From assembly GCF_030272615.1 (NCBI RefSeq), contig NC_081409.1:914674340-914738339 (forward strand): a stretch of DNA of 64,000 bases. Direction: 5' to 3'. The first letter of the stretch is position 1. Each line of letters starts with the position of its first letter. This document shows, in pieces, positions 49,600 to 62,254 of this stretch. Source of the DNA: Cryptomeria japonica. Taxonomy: Eukaryota > Streptophyta > Pinopsida > Cupressales > Cupressaceae. Position numbers and translations under genes: made by a program. A model generated the notes under the pieces. It had not been told where the DNA came from and ran no database searches. It saw nothing but the letters and a program-made list of their open reading frames with translations.

Positions 49600-52500
49600 C
49601 ACAAGACTGAATATTCTAAGGGGTTAAGGAATAGCAACACTAAATTATCTCCATACTTGTTTTGATGTCCTACTATGGATCTTGACTAGGAGGCTAGCAA
49701 TCTGGTTAATTTTATCTTCGTCAAATAAATGGTGCATGTTGTCAACCTTCAATTTTTTTTAATACAATGCATGATATCCTCATAGGTTGTGCATTCCATG
49801 ACAAAATGTCATTCTGTCTCCACCACACCCTTATTGCAGAATACACAAGTTCTCTCTTCCTATAGTTCCTTGGGATCTTCCACCTACCAGTCTTACATCT
49901 AAGATGATGTAATCTCATCCTCAATTGCGCAACTAACAACCTTGTTTCCTTTGAAAACTACCCCTAGATATATGTTTTCACTATGATCACAAGTTGACTT
50001 AAACTCTTTGGCGTAGTATGCTTTTTTTCACCTAGTGTGATTAGTCCACCTAGCAGTCCTAAATTTTTCAGTCACAATTTTTTTCATTTCTTGATTGGTG
50101 TTAGGACATTCATGTATCTTGATGTTCCACTTGCCCAACCATATTTTATTTTTTCTCCATCCAATTTTTCTTCCTATGGTCCAATTCCTCCCCCATAGCT
50201 ATTTTGGGCTAATGTTGGTTATCTATGTTATCAACCTTTTTTAAACAACTTATTGACCTGGTTATCCCTATCGCAAATCCAATGGAAAAGTACATGCTTT
50301 ACTCAAAAGAATTTCATATTGGACTTTATTTTTAACTTTGAGATTGCTTGTAATTAGATGCTTCCAAATTCTTTCTAGTTGTCTAAAAAGTAATTTGGCA
50401 TGCTTCTTTCCCAAACTTCACACTCATAGAGGGCAACTTGCATAATTAGGAAACCAAAAAGAGTGTTTTTAGTTTTCCAGTCCCAAAGTTCAGCTTTTAT
50501 GCACCTATTTTAGAGTAGACATGAGCCTTTCCATCCTCCCTATATCATTTACATCCTACAAGTCTCCCAGATGAGCTTATAGTGGAATTCAATCCCAAGA
50601 AATTTTTTATTATTTCATAATCTCCAACGAGTTGCCTTCAAAAAGAAAAGTAATTTTTTTGTATTTTCTATTTCGAGAAAAGATCGTGATTTTGGTCTTG
50701 GTAATGTTCACTTAAATCCTAACCTCCTGACAAAAGTGTTCTAAGGCCTTAAAATGTTCTCTTAGTCCATGAGCTAATTAGAATAGGATCATCAGTTGAC
50801 ATATAAAAGCAACTTCACCACATAGCCTACAAGTTGGACACCTTCTCCATCTAACTAGGCTTCCAACTTATCAATGTATAAACCAAACAAAGTGGGGGAT
50901 AGAGGACATCCTTGTTTAACACCAATATCACTACCAAAACATTTAGACATTCCTTCACTTGTTCTGATTTTAGCTCTAACCTTCCCATAAAGTCTATGTA
51001 TTGTCCCTCTATACACATTGGGGATACCCAATTCTTCCATTTTATACCATAGTTTTTCTCTAGGCGCTATGTCAAAGGCTTTCTTAAAGTCCACAAAATA
51101 GAAATACGCTTCTCCTTAAATCTCCCAGATTTTTCTATCGGATGTCTAAGGGCAGTACAATGATCAATGGTAGAGTGTTTAGGCCTAAAAATCATTTGTC
51201 CATTTTCTCTTTTCTCTCACCTTTTGCCCAACTATTGACTCTTTGTTCTATCATGCTCTCAAAAATCTTGCCAAGGAGAGGGTTGACCATAATAGTGTGT
51301 TAGTTAGATGGGCTATTAATATCCCACTCTTAAAGAGAGTAATGACCACACCTGTAGTCCATTCCACCAAAAATTCATCCTAAATGACACCATAGAAAAT
51401 TCATTTTTATATGAGGGGGCGAAGGGATCAACTCCCCACTTTAAAAAATTAGCTCAATGCCCATCTATGTCCTCAACTTTACCACTTGCTAAATTATTTA
51501 TTCCTTGTTTGATATCATCCCCTGTGAAGAGTTTTGTTAATGTGTTCACTATGGGGGGGGCGGGGGGGGGGGGGGGGGGGTGAGGGAAGGGGTCTTTCAC
51601 ATGTATCCACTCATATAGGAGCCTCACATACTCCAACCATTCGACATATCTGATTTTTTCCAATATGTTTTCTCCTTTGTTGTAGTTCCTTCCAAAATCC
51701 TTTAAGGTTGTGTTTTCCAAGAGAGATTAGCTCCTTTCTTCTTGTATTTACATGTTCTTGTTTTTTTATTGTACCAATTTTTTATATTTCTTCCCATTTT
51801 TTTTTCTCAAATCTCTCTTTAGAGATCTCTTACCTTATGTTCTTCATCATACCATGGGTTTGCTAGAAAAGTAATTGCAACCCTCTTCTTGGGGCGAGAC
51901 CTTTTTCATGCACTTAAGGCCTTGTAAATTATTGGAATCAACAAACTACTATGAGCATGACCATTGTCTCTTGGTCATTATCTATTATGTTATTCTTTAT
52001 ATCCTGAAACTATTGCGTAAGACAAACACTAAATATTTCCCTATTTTCCTAATTCATGAGGATTTTGCCTTTGGAAAGGGTTTTCTTTTGCATGCAATGA
52101 GTTTGTTTATTGTGTGGATTAATAAGATAAAAGTATAACTTAACAAGTAGGTGTGTATGATTAGATTTCATTTCAATACGGTAGTCCCCAATATCAAACT
52201 CCAATACTCTAGAGATGAAACTTTGAGAGCAAGTTGCATAATCCACCACACTTTGAACATCGTAAGTTTTTCATGTGATACCCCTGAAGTTGGCCAATCT
52301 CTCATACCATTGTAAATAACCATGCCAAACAAACTACAAAGCCCAAGTAATTATGCCCCAAAGTGTGTCACGCCCCCATTTCCATCTTGTGAAGCTCTTT
52401 CCTATGGTTAACCTCTGCATTTTTCCAACCATAAATAAATGTTTTACCCTCTTTCTTCACTGCTTAGTTGGAGAGATTGATTATTAGTTGTCCTTGTGTT

Positions 52501-53800
52501 AAAAATCACCCATTATCACTACTTCTCCTAAGAAGCTGAATAAAGAACTATCTTTTTTCAGTGAGGCATACAAATCTTCATTATTTAATTTGCTTCTCTT
52601 ATAGATATTTATGTTTTTTGGAGCAAAGTAGCAACCAACCAACCTAAAAGTTACCCCCTTCTCTATTATTTGCAGCCAAATGTATTACTTATTTGAGACG
52701 TCTTTTTCGACTTTTACGATTTCACACCACTTTTCATTCATTAGCAATGCAACTCCCCTATGTCCTCTGCCTATCTCATTCCCTTTGTTCCAATCTGAAA
52801 TTTTCTTGTAACCTTCCAAATTTGGGACCTTGCAGCCATTGTGCTCATTTGTTTCTACAAGAATGATAATATATTTCCTGATTGTTGTGGTCCTCACCCC
52901 ATGACCTCTTCTCCATGGATATCCTCTGCAATTCCAACTTACTACATGTAAACAGTCTTATGGGGCCCCTATTACCTATTTCTTATTTGAGAAATAATCA
53001 TTGATTTGAGCTTTCTTATTCTTCAACCATACCCACTTTCCCTTATTGCTTGTTGTTTTCACTTTTTCCACTCCTTCCTGTATTCTTCTTGTTGAGAAAA
53101 AGTTAAGTCCTCATCTAGGTAGATGTGTGTACCTCTAAGTAATCCCCTATTTCTAAGGATCATATTCTTATCCTCTATATTTCTCAAGATAACTATTACA
53201 TGCCCATCTCTTCCTCCCTTTATCTTCTTTCAAATCATGCTTGCTTGCTGAATAAACCTTGTCCCCTTCAACTTTTATTTAAGGAAGTCCCTTTCTAGAA
53301 TGTCAATTCTCTCATTTTCATCAAAGTCCCTCAAGCCTTTGATAATGATTTTGCAACCTTACTTCATTTATCTTGTTCTTCCTCTATTTGTATTTTGATT
53401 TGTTTCTCAGTGATTCCTTTTTGCTTGTTTGATGATCCATTTACAACTTGTGACCATGATTTAGCACTTTATATCTAATCTCTTCATTGATTTTCTTTAA
53501 TTTCGATCTTGGCTAATGCTAATTGAATCTCCTTTATTTGTGTTGTGCCCTCTTCCTTTATCAATTATGATTTCTCAAATGTGATTATTCTCAATTTTTC
53601 TAATTCCTATTTCGGAGCAACCACTTTTTGTTGTCCTTTTTACATTTTAATCTACATGTTTGAAATTTGATCTTTAAGAGTTTTATCTTCTCTTTATATT
53701 TTACACTTGAACTCTACAGCTTCATTTACTTTGTTGCCTTTCTACCATCTTTTCACTTCTAAAATTTTGAGTCTCCTTTACATGCTCATGAGTTCTTCCA
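49600..53800 (-). mobile_element. LINE (non-LTR retrotransposon), decayed
   Basis: Minus-strand order matches a plant L1-type LINE. ORF1-like: Lys/Glu-rich coiled-coil sequence at about 53,360-53,790, then GCKIIIKGLRDFDENERI and RNRGLLRGTHIYLDEDLT down to about 53,090, with two in-frame stops. Endonuclease: begins SWNCRGYPWRRGHGVR (52,922 region), then IIILVETNE, and its end VDYATCSQSFISRVLEFDIG at about 52,130-52,249, where the usual SDH is SNH. Reverse transcriptase: ASGKVEDIDGH near 51,454, MDFKKAFDIAPREKLWYKME, IGVKQGCPLSPTLFGLYID (50,855-51,094), and a Y-x-DD remnant (TDDPILIS) near 50,800 with a frameshift. C-terminal zinc-finger-like region: LRMRLHHLRCKTGRWKIPRN (49,742-49,939). There are many stops and frameshifts, so it is not autonomous. 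LINEs of this kind supply the machinery used by SINEs such as those in this window; a specific partnership is not shown. Confidence 0.9.
51553..51580. repeat. Poly-G tract (G8-C-G19)
   Basis: A guanine run interrupted by one C inside the LINE reverse-transcriptase region. On the minus strand it encodes a short Pro run. It could form G-quadruplexes and is also a likely sequencing or assembly weak point. Confidence 0.9.
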
Positions 53801-53872
53801 CATATACATCAAATGACCACAACAACACGGTGTTGATGTGGGGCTGTAGGCCAATCTTAAACCACACACACT

Positions 53873-54058
53873 AAGCAACATATTAAACATGAAGAATGTT
53901 AGTCAACTCTGAGTGTTTAACACTTTTAAGCCTATAATTGTATTCTTAGTGTGACCATACACCTTAAGCAACATATTAAGCCTAGAAAATGTCAATCAAC
54001 TCTGAGTGTTTAATACTATTAAGCCTACAAGTATAAGCTTAGTATGTGTGATTTAAGT
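53873..54058. repeat. 93-bp tandem duplication
   Basis: AAGCAACATATTAA starts copies at 53,873 and 53,966; both contain AATCAACTCTGAGTGTTTAA or a one-base variant. Confidence 0.85.
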
Positions 54059-54410
54059 CATTCCGGGGTTGTAGAGGTATTTGTTGTCATGTTTATCTTC
54101 TTTTCTATCCTCTTTATTTGTTGTGAACACTTTTACTCTCTTCAAATTTGATTAAAATTTTTATTAGTTTCTACTTGCTCTTGTATGTCTTTGTCTTCTT
54201 CTTGCACTATTTGTTCCACGTGCTGGTTAGAAAGCCTTGTTAGATATGCTATTCACTTTCAGCATAATCATTGCAAAAAATTTCTTATGTGTTCACCTTA
54301 GTTTTCGAATCTTTTTAAGCCTTAAAATTCCCTTATATTGCTTTGTGTTTACAAAAACCAATCTTTTCCCTGTGTTGCCTGCATCTTTTTGAAAGAAATA
54401 TGCCATAAAA

Positions 54411-54537
54411 GAACCCCATGATCTTGCTAAATCCTCCACTGTTGTGGTAGGGTGATAAATAAGAACCCCATGATCTTGCTAAATCCTTCACTGTTGTGGT
54501 TGGGTGAGAAATAAGAACCCCATGATCTTGCTAAATG
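54411..54537. repeat. 52-bp tandem repeat, about 2.5 units
   Basis: GAACCCCATGATCTTGCTAA occurs at 54,411, 54,463 and 54,515; the spacer contains CACTGTTGTGG. Confidence 0.95.
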
Positions 54538-54689
54538 GAGATAGAATGTCCATGAAGAGATAGTTACATCACAATGGCATTATAAATGCATGACGTATAG
54601 ACATTGTCAAGTGAATCAACCAAATGGGTGAAGTTGATTGAGCAAGTTAAGTTGAGCTTCATATTTATGGAAGTGATTAATGTCATTGT

Positions 54690-54900
54690 ACAACCTGAGT
54701 TGGCCTAGTGGTGGAGAACTTGTGCTCTTGAAAAAAAGGTAACAAGTTCAAATCCCACAAGGGGGTAAGGTATGTACGCCTCGGTTGTAGTGCAATTAGG
54801 TACCTCCCGCAAGGAGTTCAAGGTAGTCCCATATTGCTCTAACCCATCTGTAGACCCATACGTAGATGGTTGGCATTGTGGACTATAAAAGCCCCTTTCC
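54690..54900 (+). mobile_element. tRNA-derived SINE head or SINE
   Basis: Box A-type TGAGTTGGCCTAGTGGTGG near 54,695 and box B-type AAGTTCAAATCCCACAA near 54,744. They are separated by about 45 bp, with an A-run in the variable region. Downstream sequence continues to about 54,900 without a recognisable poly-A end or TSD. It lacks the arms of a functional tRNA beyond the promoter boxes. Confidence 0.6.
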
Positions 54901-55399
54901 TAAATGATTTGCTACAAGAAATCTTATGTGAATCAACACTTTAACGTTATGAAAGGTGTAGTTCACTTGTGAACCGACTTTCCACAAAAGAAGATTACAT
55001 GTGGGCAATTTTAACTAAAACGATTCTGCAAGAAAAGGTCATAAAACGAGTTATAAGCCAATCAAGAAGACAAAGCCTGCAAGTGAATAACTTGCTTATT
55101 TTAAATAATTTTGACAAACTCCCAAAAAAAATGAGGCTCATCTTTCCACTTATAATGAGATTTTGACTATTAGGATAACCAATTTATAAGAATTGAAAGA
55201 CTTTAAAGAACTTGCTTACACTATAGGACAAGAGAGGACCTAAGCTTAAAGAGAAGGGTTTTCATTTTGCCAAAAACATATTGTGAAAAGACACAAGTAT
55301 TTACTTGCAATGGATTAAAGGATTCTTTATAAATTGTCTTCTATAAATATTCAAGGTCTGATGGACTTTAAGCTGTTATAGATTTATAAACTTGAAAAC
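54901..55399. other. No gene seen
   Basis: AT-rich, no motif. The open frame at 54,969-55,166 is not recognisable. Confidence 0.5.
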
Positions 55400-55873
55400 A
55401 TGGTGAAAGAGCACCAATAGTCGTTATAGTTCCAATAATCAAACACTCCTAACATACCCAACCCCTCAATTATTAACTTTAAAGAAACCAAAAAAAAACT
55501 AAAAGCTCATTAATAAATTTCACATATATCAATAGTCACTCAGTTTTTAGCATTTTTGGACCATAATTGGCCCATTTGTGCACCTTATTGGTACCCATAG
55601 AGCACAATTACTAGGGCATTTGTGCATAAATATTGGCAATTTTAAGTGCACGATTATTGGGTCATCTTTAAGCAAGTATCAGGCAACACTTTAAAATGTG
55701 TACTTTTTGGCCCTTGCATGCATAACTGATCCCACAACGTGCATTGTTACTCCTTAGAAGCCAAAACAATAGTTATAAATAGTTAAGTCGCATACAGAGA
55801 CAACCCAAAAAAATTGTCAAAATCCAATATACCGTTTAAAATTTGCAATGACTAATAGTTCGCTTCCCCTAAT
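55400..55873. mobile_element. MITE-like element, copy 2 (inverted)
   Basis: Reverse complement of the element at 37,117-37,625 with substitutions and small indels. The high-coordinate end is CTTCCCCTAAT. The low-coordinate end, TGGTGAAAGAGCACCAATAG, is a diverged terminal repeat. Confidence 0.7.
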
Positions 55874-57010
55874 ACTCTTAAAATCTATAGAAAATTCCTT
55901 GTCTTCGAACTAAGTAGATCAAGGTTTTTTTTATTAATTGAATAACAAATTAATCATGTTACATAGGCTCCTTTGAGCAAACTAGGCTTCTCCGACTTAA
56001 AACTTTCCGAGACACCAACATGACAAAATATTAAATTCCTATCAAAAGGCTTTGGGTTTTGAATCAAGCTAAAATCGTTTAATGAAAATTCCGAATTTGT
56101 AGAAATCTAATAGATAGTATAAGTTGGTAAGTCAATTCTAAATTACTAACCGTGCATTTGATCAGATATTACAAAATAAAGCAGCTCTTGTACTCTGCGC
56201 ACTGTTGGTAATTCATCCCATAAGAAGCAATGAATGCACACATTCTCCTCTGAGAGTTGCTAACAAACATCCAGTAAAGTTTTCATTGGTTTCCTCTCAG
56301 CTTTTCCTGTTATTGAGTATGATAATGGTTCTCTTTGTGGTAGTCGATAAAACTTTTTAAGATCACTTCATGTGAAATATCAAAAGGCCGTCTCAGCTCA
56401 AGATAAACCGAGCTAAAGTAATATTTGTTAAAAATGTCACCAAAAAAAGCCGAGTAATTATTTAAGCTAAATGAACCCTACTTTCATGACTTTTCAAGAT
56501 TAAATTAGAACAGTTAGAAAACCAGATTTAATTACTACAGGTGGAATCCATATCTTTAATTTAATAAAATCTTAATAGGTTTGGGATTTCATTCGGCATT
56601 GTCTCCTCTCTCCGGCACAGATCTTAAAGTTGTAGATTCAAATGGAGATGCGATTCTCAAACTGGTTTTGGGACACATCCTACGGAACATTGGAACAGAA
56701 ACGAATGCACCAAGTTATTACCCTATACTGACATATTTCTGGCATGTCTACTGCAAAGGACGGATAAAAACTACCCATTTCAATAATTCTTTACTGTTTT
56801 TTTTTAAATTTTTCCTCCCTTATATTCCCAAGTAATGATTGATGCATGCAGAGTTTGACATCCTCTCCTCTTTTGATCTATATCAGTTGTAACTTGTAAG
56901 CATATGTTCTCCATTCACTGAAAAAGTATAGAATCATTCTACGGTAATTCAAGTACAAATCTCATACTTTCCTTAACATAAATCTACAATATTTGCTAAC
57001 GGCCTAGAAA
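55874..57010. other. No firm gene; one weak open frame
   Basis: The plus-strand frame 56,581-56,835 (GTDLKVVDSNGDAILKLVLG) has protein-like texture but no family I recognise and no splice context. It may be an exon remnant. The rest is AT-rich. Confidence 0.3.
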
Positions 57011-57926
57011 TTAACAAGTACCATCAGACCACTTCATATCCTTGATGGTAGATTTGATTGAGCCGGATCCGCTGTTACCAGAATCAGCTGAGCATTCATC
57101 AGGAGGTAATTCAGCCATGTGAATAAACTCGTCCCCTTTGTTTTCATCAGCCAGTGAACAAACAAGATAAGATTTGTGGAAAACACAACATTGAAGCAGC
57201 TCATTCTAGCATGTATCCTGCTAAAGAAATGACACGGTGTAAGTGGCACAGGTCTTGCTTGAATTGATTGGGAGAAACAGAAAAACAAAGGGAAATATAT
57301 TGCCTTGGTTTCATACGTGCCTCTTATATGCATCCCATTAAGTAACAGTTCTGATTTTCAACAAATATAACTAAGTGTTCTTCATATAGTAGTTACAACA
57401 GCAGAAATTCGAAAGACTCGTACATTTGCATTGCAGTATAGAGCCCATCTTATTCTCTCTCTGAAGTAGAAATCAAATCCTATTAACTGCATGCTGTATT
57501 TATAACTTTATGAGTTAAAACAGAATTTTGCAATGCATTTCCTGTTGATTGTTGTTAGGCATGGTGCTGATCTCCAATTGCTCTACCCCATAGATATTCT
57601 TCTTTTATCGTTCATTCTGTTTCCTCTTATTTTAATTGCAAATAAAACAAGAGCACCTCTATGTGTGGATATTTTGGATCTGTACTTTGCCCAAAAACGA
57701 TGCATTAACGCAAAGGAAAAACAAATTCAAGGCAAAGAAGATGAAGATCAAATTCCAATGCATATAGATTGTTTGAGAGTGCAAGCATGCATGAAAGTGG
57801 TGGCCTTGAAAACGATTTTCTGTTTGTCTGGACTACTGTATTTGATTTAATACTAAAAGGCCACAATATTTTGTAAAATAAAATGAAAACGGAAGTAAGA
57901 GGATACAAAGGGCATTAGCGACTGAC

Positions 57927-60700
57927 TGTTGGACAATGTTAGAGCACAATGCTGAAAAATATTAGATAACAACAAGAGAGTCAATTATACCAAATAAAAA
58001 ACATAATATTAAATCATTTGGGATACTAAACATTCAATTGGGATAATGTTTACATTCATTACAATATGACTTCTATAAAACCTTTCCACAACTTAACCAT
58101 CACAAAACTTTTCCAACTAATCTTTTTTTAAACTTTATGCACATCACATAGATTGGTGGACTCTTTTTTAAAGGATTCCTCTTGACAAACTATTAAACCA
58201 ACACTCTTATATATCAAGCTTATTGAGTTGTTTAGCCCGAAACCAAAAGCAAAGAGTTTTCAACACCTGCAGTTGTGTATTCAGCAATATTTTAGACACA
58301 ATTTTTTATTCTTCACAGCAACATTTGCAGGCTCTCTCTCTCTCTGTCTCTTGTGGAAAGGCATTTCCCAGAAGCTTAGTGTATAAAGTTAAATGCCTCT
58401 TTTGATCATACGGCACTTCTTCTTTACCACTCCCACATGGCTTCATCACACTATGGTGCTTCAATGTTTTGGCTGAGTCAGAAAGTGGTGATGAAAATAG
58501 AAAATGAAAGACACTACGGTTCTACAATAGAAAAAGAAAGCTATTGATCAATCCGTCAATGGAAATCCCACTCATAGAAATAGGACGGTTACGTGCTATG
58601 ATACAATGTTGAAATTTGTGTAGACAAATTGTAGAAAACTAAATTATTTTGTTCCTCATAGATAACACCAAAACATATAAACAATATTAATGCTGATTCC
58701 AGGTACATTTCAAAGTATTATGCACATGCTCATAAAGCATTGCACTCCCATATGCTTTAAACAAACTACCCTTAAGGGAAACTAACTCCAAGCCACTAAC
58801 ACAAAACCAACTAAACAACTAAATTAATAACTCTAAGGTGACTTGGATACTACAAAATGTAAACCTTAATGCCCAACAAGCCAATCATAACCTCATATTC
58901 TTCAAAAGCTTCATTTTAAAAATAGTTTCTAGACTAGAAAGAAGTCCATCAATCTACCTCATAACCCTCATAAACATTTAGCTCCCAAGCTGAATTCCTG
59001 AGTTCCTCAACTCTACCCTCCCCAAACTCCTAAATTACGGATCTCCCAAATAATTCAACAACCCTTCATGTCGGCTTGCAGCTCCATCAAATTGTCTTGT
59101 GACTTTCGCAAGGATATACTCCCAAACATCCATAGGCTCCCAAACTATCTGGGCAACAATCCACGCTGAATTTCATTTACACTTAATATCTCCGTCTTTG
59201 AAGAGTGGGCTTCTTAATGAACGAATTCTACATCACTATTAGCATTCAAAGAGGAAAAAATACAAATGTAACTACTAATTCTTCTCATGCAACGAATCAT
59301 CTCTAAGTGAGAAGCTAGCTTGAGATGAGGAAATTCCTCCAGCCTTCATTTGGACCTTGTTACACTGTACCCTCCCAAGGTCACATGTGAGTTTCTAGAA
59401 GCCCTATTAAATGTAGCATTGACAACTTCAAGAGTACAGACATGGAAGTTGCAATCATCTTCAGAGAGAAAAAGGTGTCTGCACCCACTACAATAACTTT
59501 CTATTTCTCTTTAAAAACCAGAAATTCAAAAATAATTCAAAATCCCTTTTCTCCAATGCGTTCAATTTCTCAAATCAATTCAATTTCCCCAAACACAATT
59601 GTGCTGTCACTTTAAAGTTTAAAGTGTGATAAAAGTGACTTCAAAAAATTAAAAATAATGGGGTCTTGAACTAATTAACTTCCACACAAGTCATGGTATA
59701 CGATAAACCACTCACTCCAATCGCACTATGGACAAGCACAACAAATATAGTGAAAGCGTTACAAGTAATCTACTTAGAAAAGGCTGCAATGCAAAATAAC
59801 ATCTCCATATATCAATCTTCGCAATGGAAATAATTTACAACTGTGCCTTTCTTCTTTTCAACACAAAGGAATTTAAAAAACAAATTTTCCTACTTTCCTT
59901 TCAAAATGTTTGATTTTTACTGCTGCACAATTCTTTTTTTAACAATTTCCCTCATAAGCAACAAAGCTTGTAAAACAAAGTTGTCAGAAAAATCTGTACC
60001 TCAACATTAGCAAACACAACTCCTGAAATTTCCCAGCCTTCACGACAGGGAAAATATATCACAATGTCCATGCACAAAACAAAGAATTTAAAAAGACGTT
60101 AAAACATATACAGCTTTCTCTTTGTTAGGTTTGTGTAGTAGTCATGACAGAATCACATTCAAAATGCACATGGCATTCTTCAGTTCAATGTACATGTCAA
60201 AAGATGCCCAAGGGAATTTATAACCATCCAAGACTTGTAAGAAAACAGCTGGAGACTAAAGTCTACAATTCGCTGACAAAGACTATACTCTCATCAAAGG
60301 CCTTTAAAACAACCCCAATCAGAGAGTTTTCGTGGCGATTGTCTTGTAGACAAAATTATCTCTTTGTATGGTACAGGATGTAACTTCTCCATATCTTCAT
60401 ACTGAACCCCATTGCCATGGGAATTTTGCCATGCTCTCAACTTGCCTAAGTGGATTTTCCACTTACAGGAACAGAGCCATTACATAATCCGATACCATGT
60501 TGAAAAATGGTTGAGAAGAATTCTGAAAAATATTAAAATATAAAGCACAGTCAATACTACCAAATCATAAACAGAATATTCAAATATTTGGGAGATACTA
60601 ATCATTCAATCGGGATGCTATTACATTCATTACAATATGACTTTTATAAAGCCTTTTCACAAGATAATTACCCAAATCACCCCACAACTAATACAAAACT
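57927..60700 (-). mobile_element. Small Copia-type LTR element in the helicase intron
   Basis: Related direct repeats start TGTTGGACAATG at 57,927 and TGTTGAAAAATGG at 60,498 and stay alignable for about 200 bp; both include CATTACAATATGACTT. Next to the second, 60,486-60,497 reads minus-strand TGGTATCGGATT, a tRNA-Met-type primer-binding site. This makes the high-coordinate copy the 5' LTR. The ~2.4-kb interior has no polymerase frame, so the element is non-autonomous or degraded. LTR ends and TSD are not resolved. It lies wholly within the last intron of the helicase pseudogene and explains most of that intron's length. The two LTRs differ clearly, so insertion is old. Confidence 0.65.
60486..60497 (-). 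other. tRNA-Met-type primer-binding site
   Basis: Minus strand TGGTATCGGATT directly abuts the LTR starting at 60,498. It agrees with TGGTATC at the first seven positions of the classic site. Confidence 0.65.
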
Positions 60701-61872
60701 ATCAATACCCAGTTAATAATTATTAATAATATCGAAGATAACTTTATTACAAAACGTTAAACTTAATTTAAAACAAAGAGAAAGAAAGCACGTTAAAATT
60801 TATTTCTTATAGTAAGGATATGAACCATCTATAATTATCTCACTATGTATGAATTCCCCATCACAAAGAGAAAAGAATTGGCACGTGTAACAGCAACATT
60901 AAACTGTTCAGGATTTGCTATGAACCCCAGGTTGTTTTTAATGACAAAATCATGATTCCTGTAACTAGACCAGACAGTTGATCTATTTCTAACATGTTTC
61001 CCATCACCTTGATATTGTTAACACTTCCGACCTTCAAATCAAACAAGCCATTTGTCATTTCCCCCTAAAGCTTCATTAACTTGGAAAACTTTTTGATGAT
61101 AAGGTGTTATTACTCCAAATGTTTTTTCCAGTTAGTGAATTTATCTTGTCAGCTTTTATTTTCTTGAAAATCTCAACAACTTTAACCATTAGGGACTTAT
61201 ACCTTCCCTTTCATCACAAACCTCTATGCCAACAAAGACAACAGGAAAAGTTTAGCTTGGATGTTTAACCAGACAATATTTAATTTCTGTATACCATGAG
61301 TAGCCCAAGAAATCAATTCACTTGTATAAAAGAGTCAAAAAGGAAGCTTTGAAACTGCAGGTTCAGAGCAACAATTCCTCACAAGCTTTGTTACAAATTG
61401 TGCATTGTCTCCTTCAAGAGAATAAAGGTGAAGATTCGAAACGTGTTCCAAATAAGTTTTTCCCATTCCAAGTTTTTCAGCTATGGGAAAGAACAGTTGG
61501 ACCCAACTGCTAAGGATCACCTGCAAGAATGACTCTTGTTTCTGCATTAACAGAATTAGCAATGGGCACCATTGTCTCTGTCTCGGTACCTTGACCAGAT
61601 TCATCCAGGAAAATGTGCATGAAATGGCCTTGAGGTACTGCTTGGGCACAAAGATTAGCAGCACTGAATAGGTGTTATAATGACCTTGTGTCAATAGCTC
61701 TTCCACATGGAGGCAGCAAAATGTTGAATTTCTATAGGAACAATATAGTACAATATTGCATGGTACAACTTGATATGGATGAGAAAAACCATTCAACTAA
61801 AATATTTCTCTCTTCTGAATAGGTTCAAGCAATTTCTGCAGTATTAAATCAGATGCAACATTTTAAGGGGCA

Positions 61873-62254
61873 CCTACAAGAATAGAGGCCTCTAAATTTC
61901 TTCAGGAGATTTGCAATATTGTCACTACCAATGTTGCTATCTAACCAGTTCCAGGCAGTCCAGGACAGGGTAGGGTGGCAATCCATAGCAATTTATTATT
62001 TGATGGGACCATTTCTGGTTATATTTTCTCCAGTCATTCTTGTGAAAGGTTTAGAAGGGCATGTACAAGAATAGAGGCCTATGAAGTTGTTCTGGGAATT
62101 TACAAAGTTGTCTCCACCAATGTTGCTGTTTCATTGGTACCAGGTGATCCATGGACAAGGTAGTAAAGCAATCCGTAGCAATTTATTTTTTGATGGGATT
62201 ATTTTTGGTAACATTTTCAACAGCCATTCTTGTGAAAGGTTTAGAGGGAAAAAG
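61873..62254. repeat. Tandem duplication (~189 bp) of the helicase motif I region
   Basis: Two copies, 61,873-62,065 and 62,063-62,254, share ACAAGAATAGAGGCCT, CAATGTTGCT, AGCAATTTATT and CATTCTTGTGAAAGGTTTAG at an offset of about 189 bp. Each encodes a damaged Walker A motif on the minus strand. Confidence 0.85.

Noticed and set aside
60144-60383. 79-codon plus-strand frame inside the helicase intron
   Set aside because: No family motif, and it lies in the interior of a non-coding LTR element.
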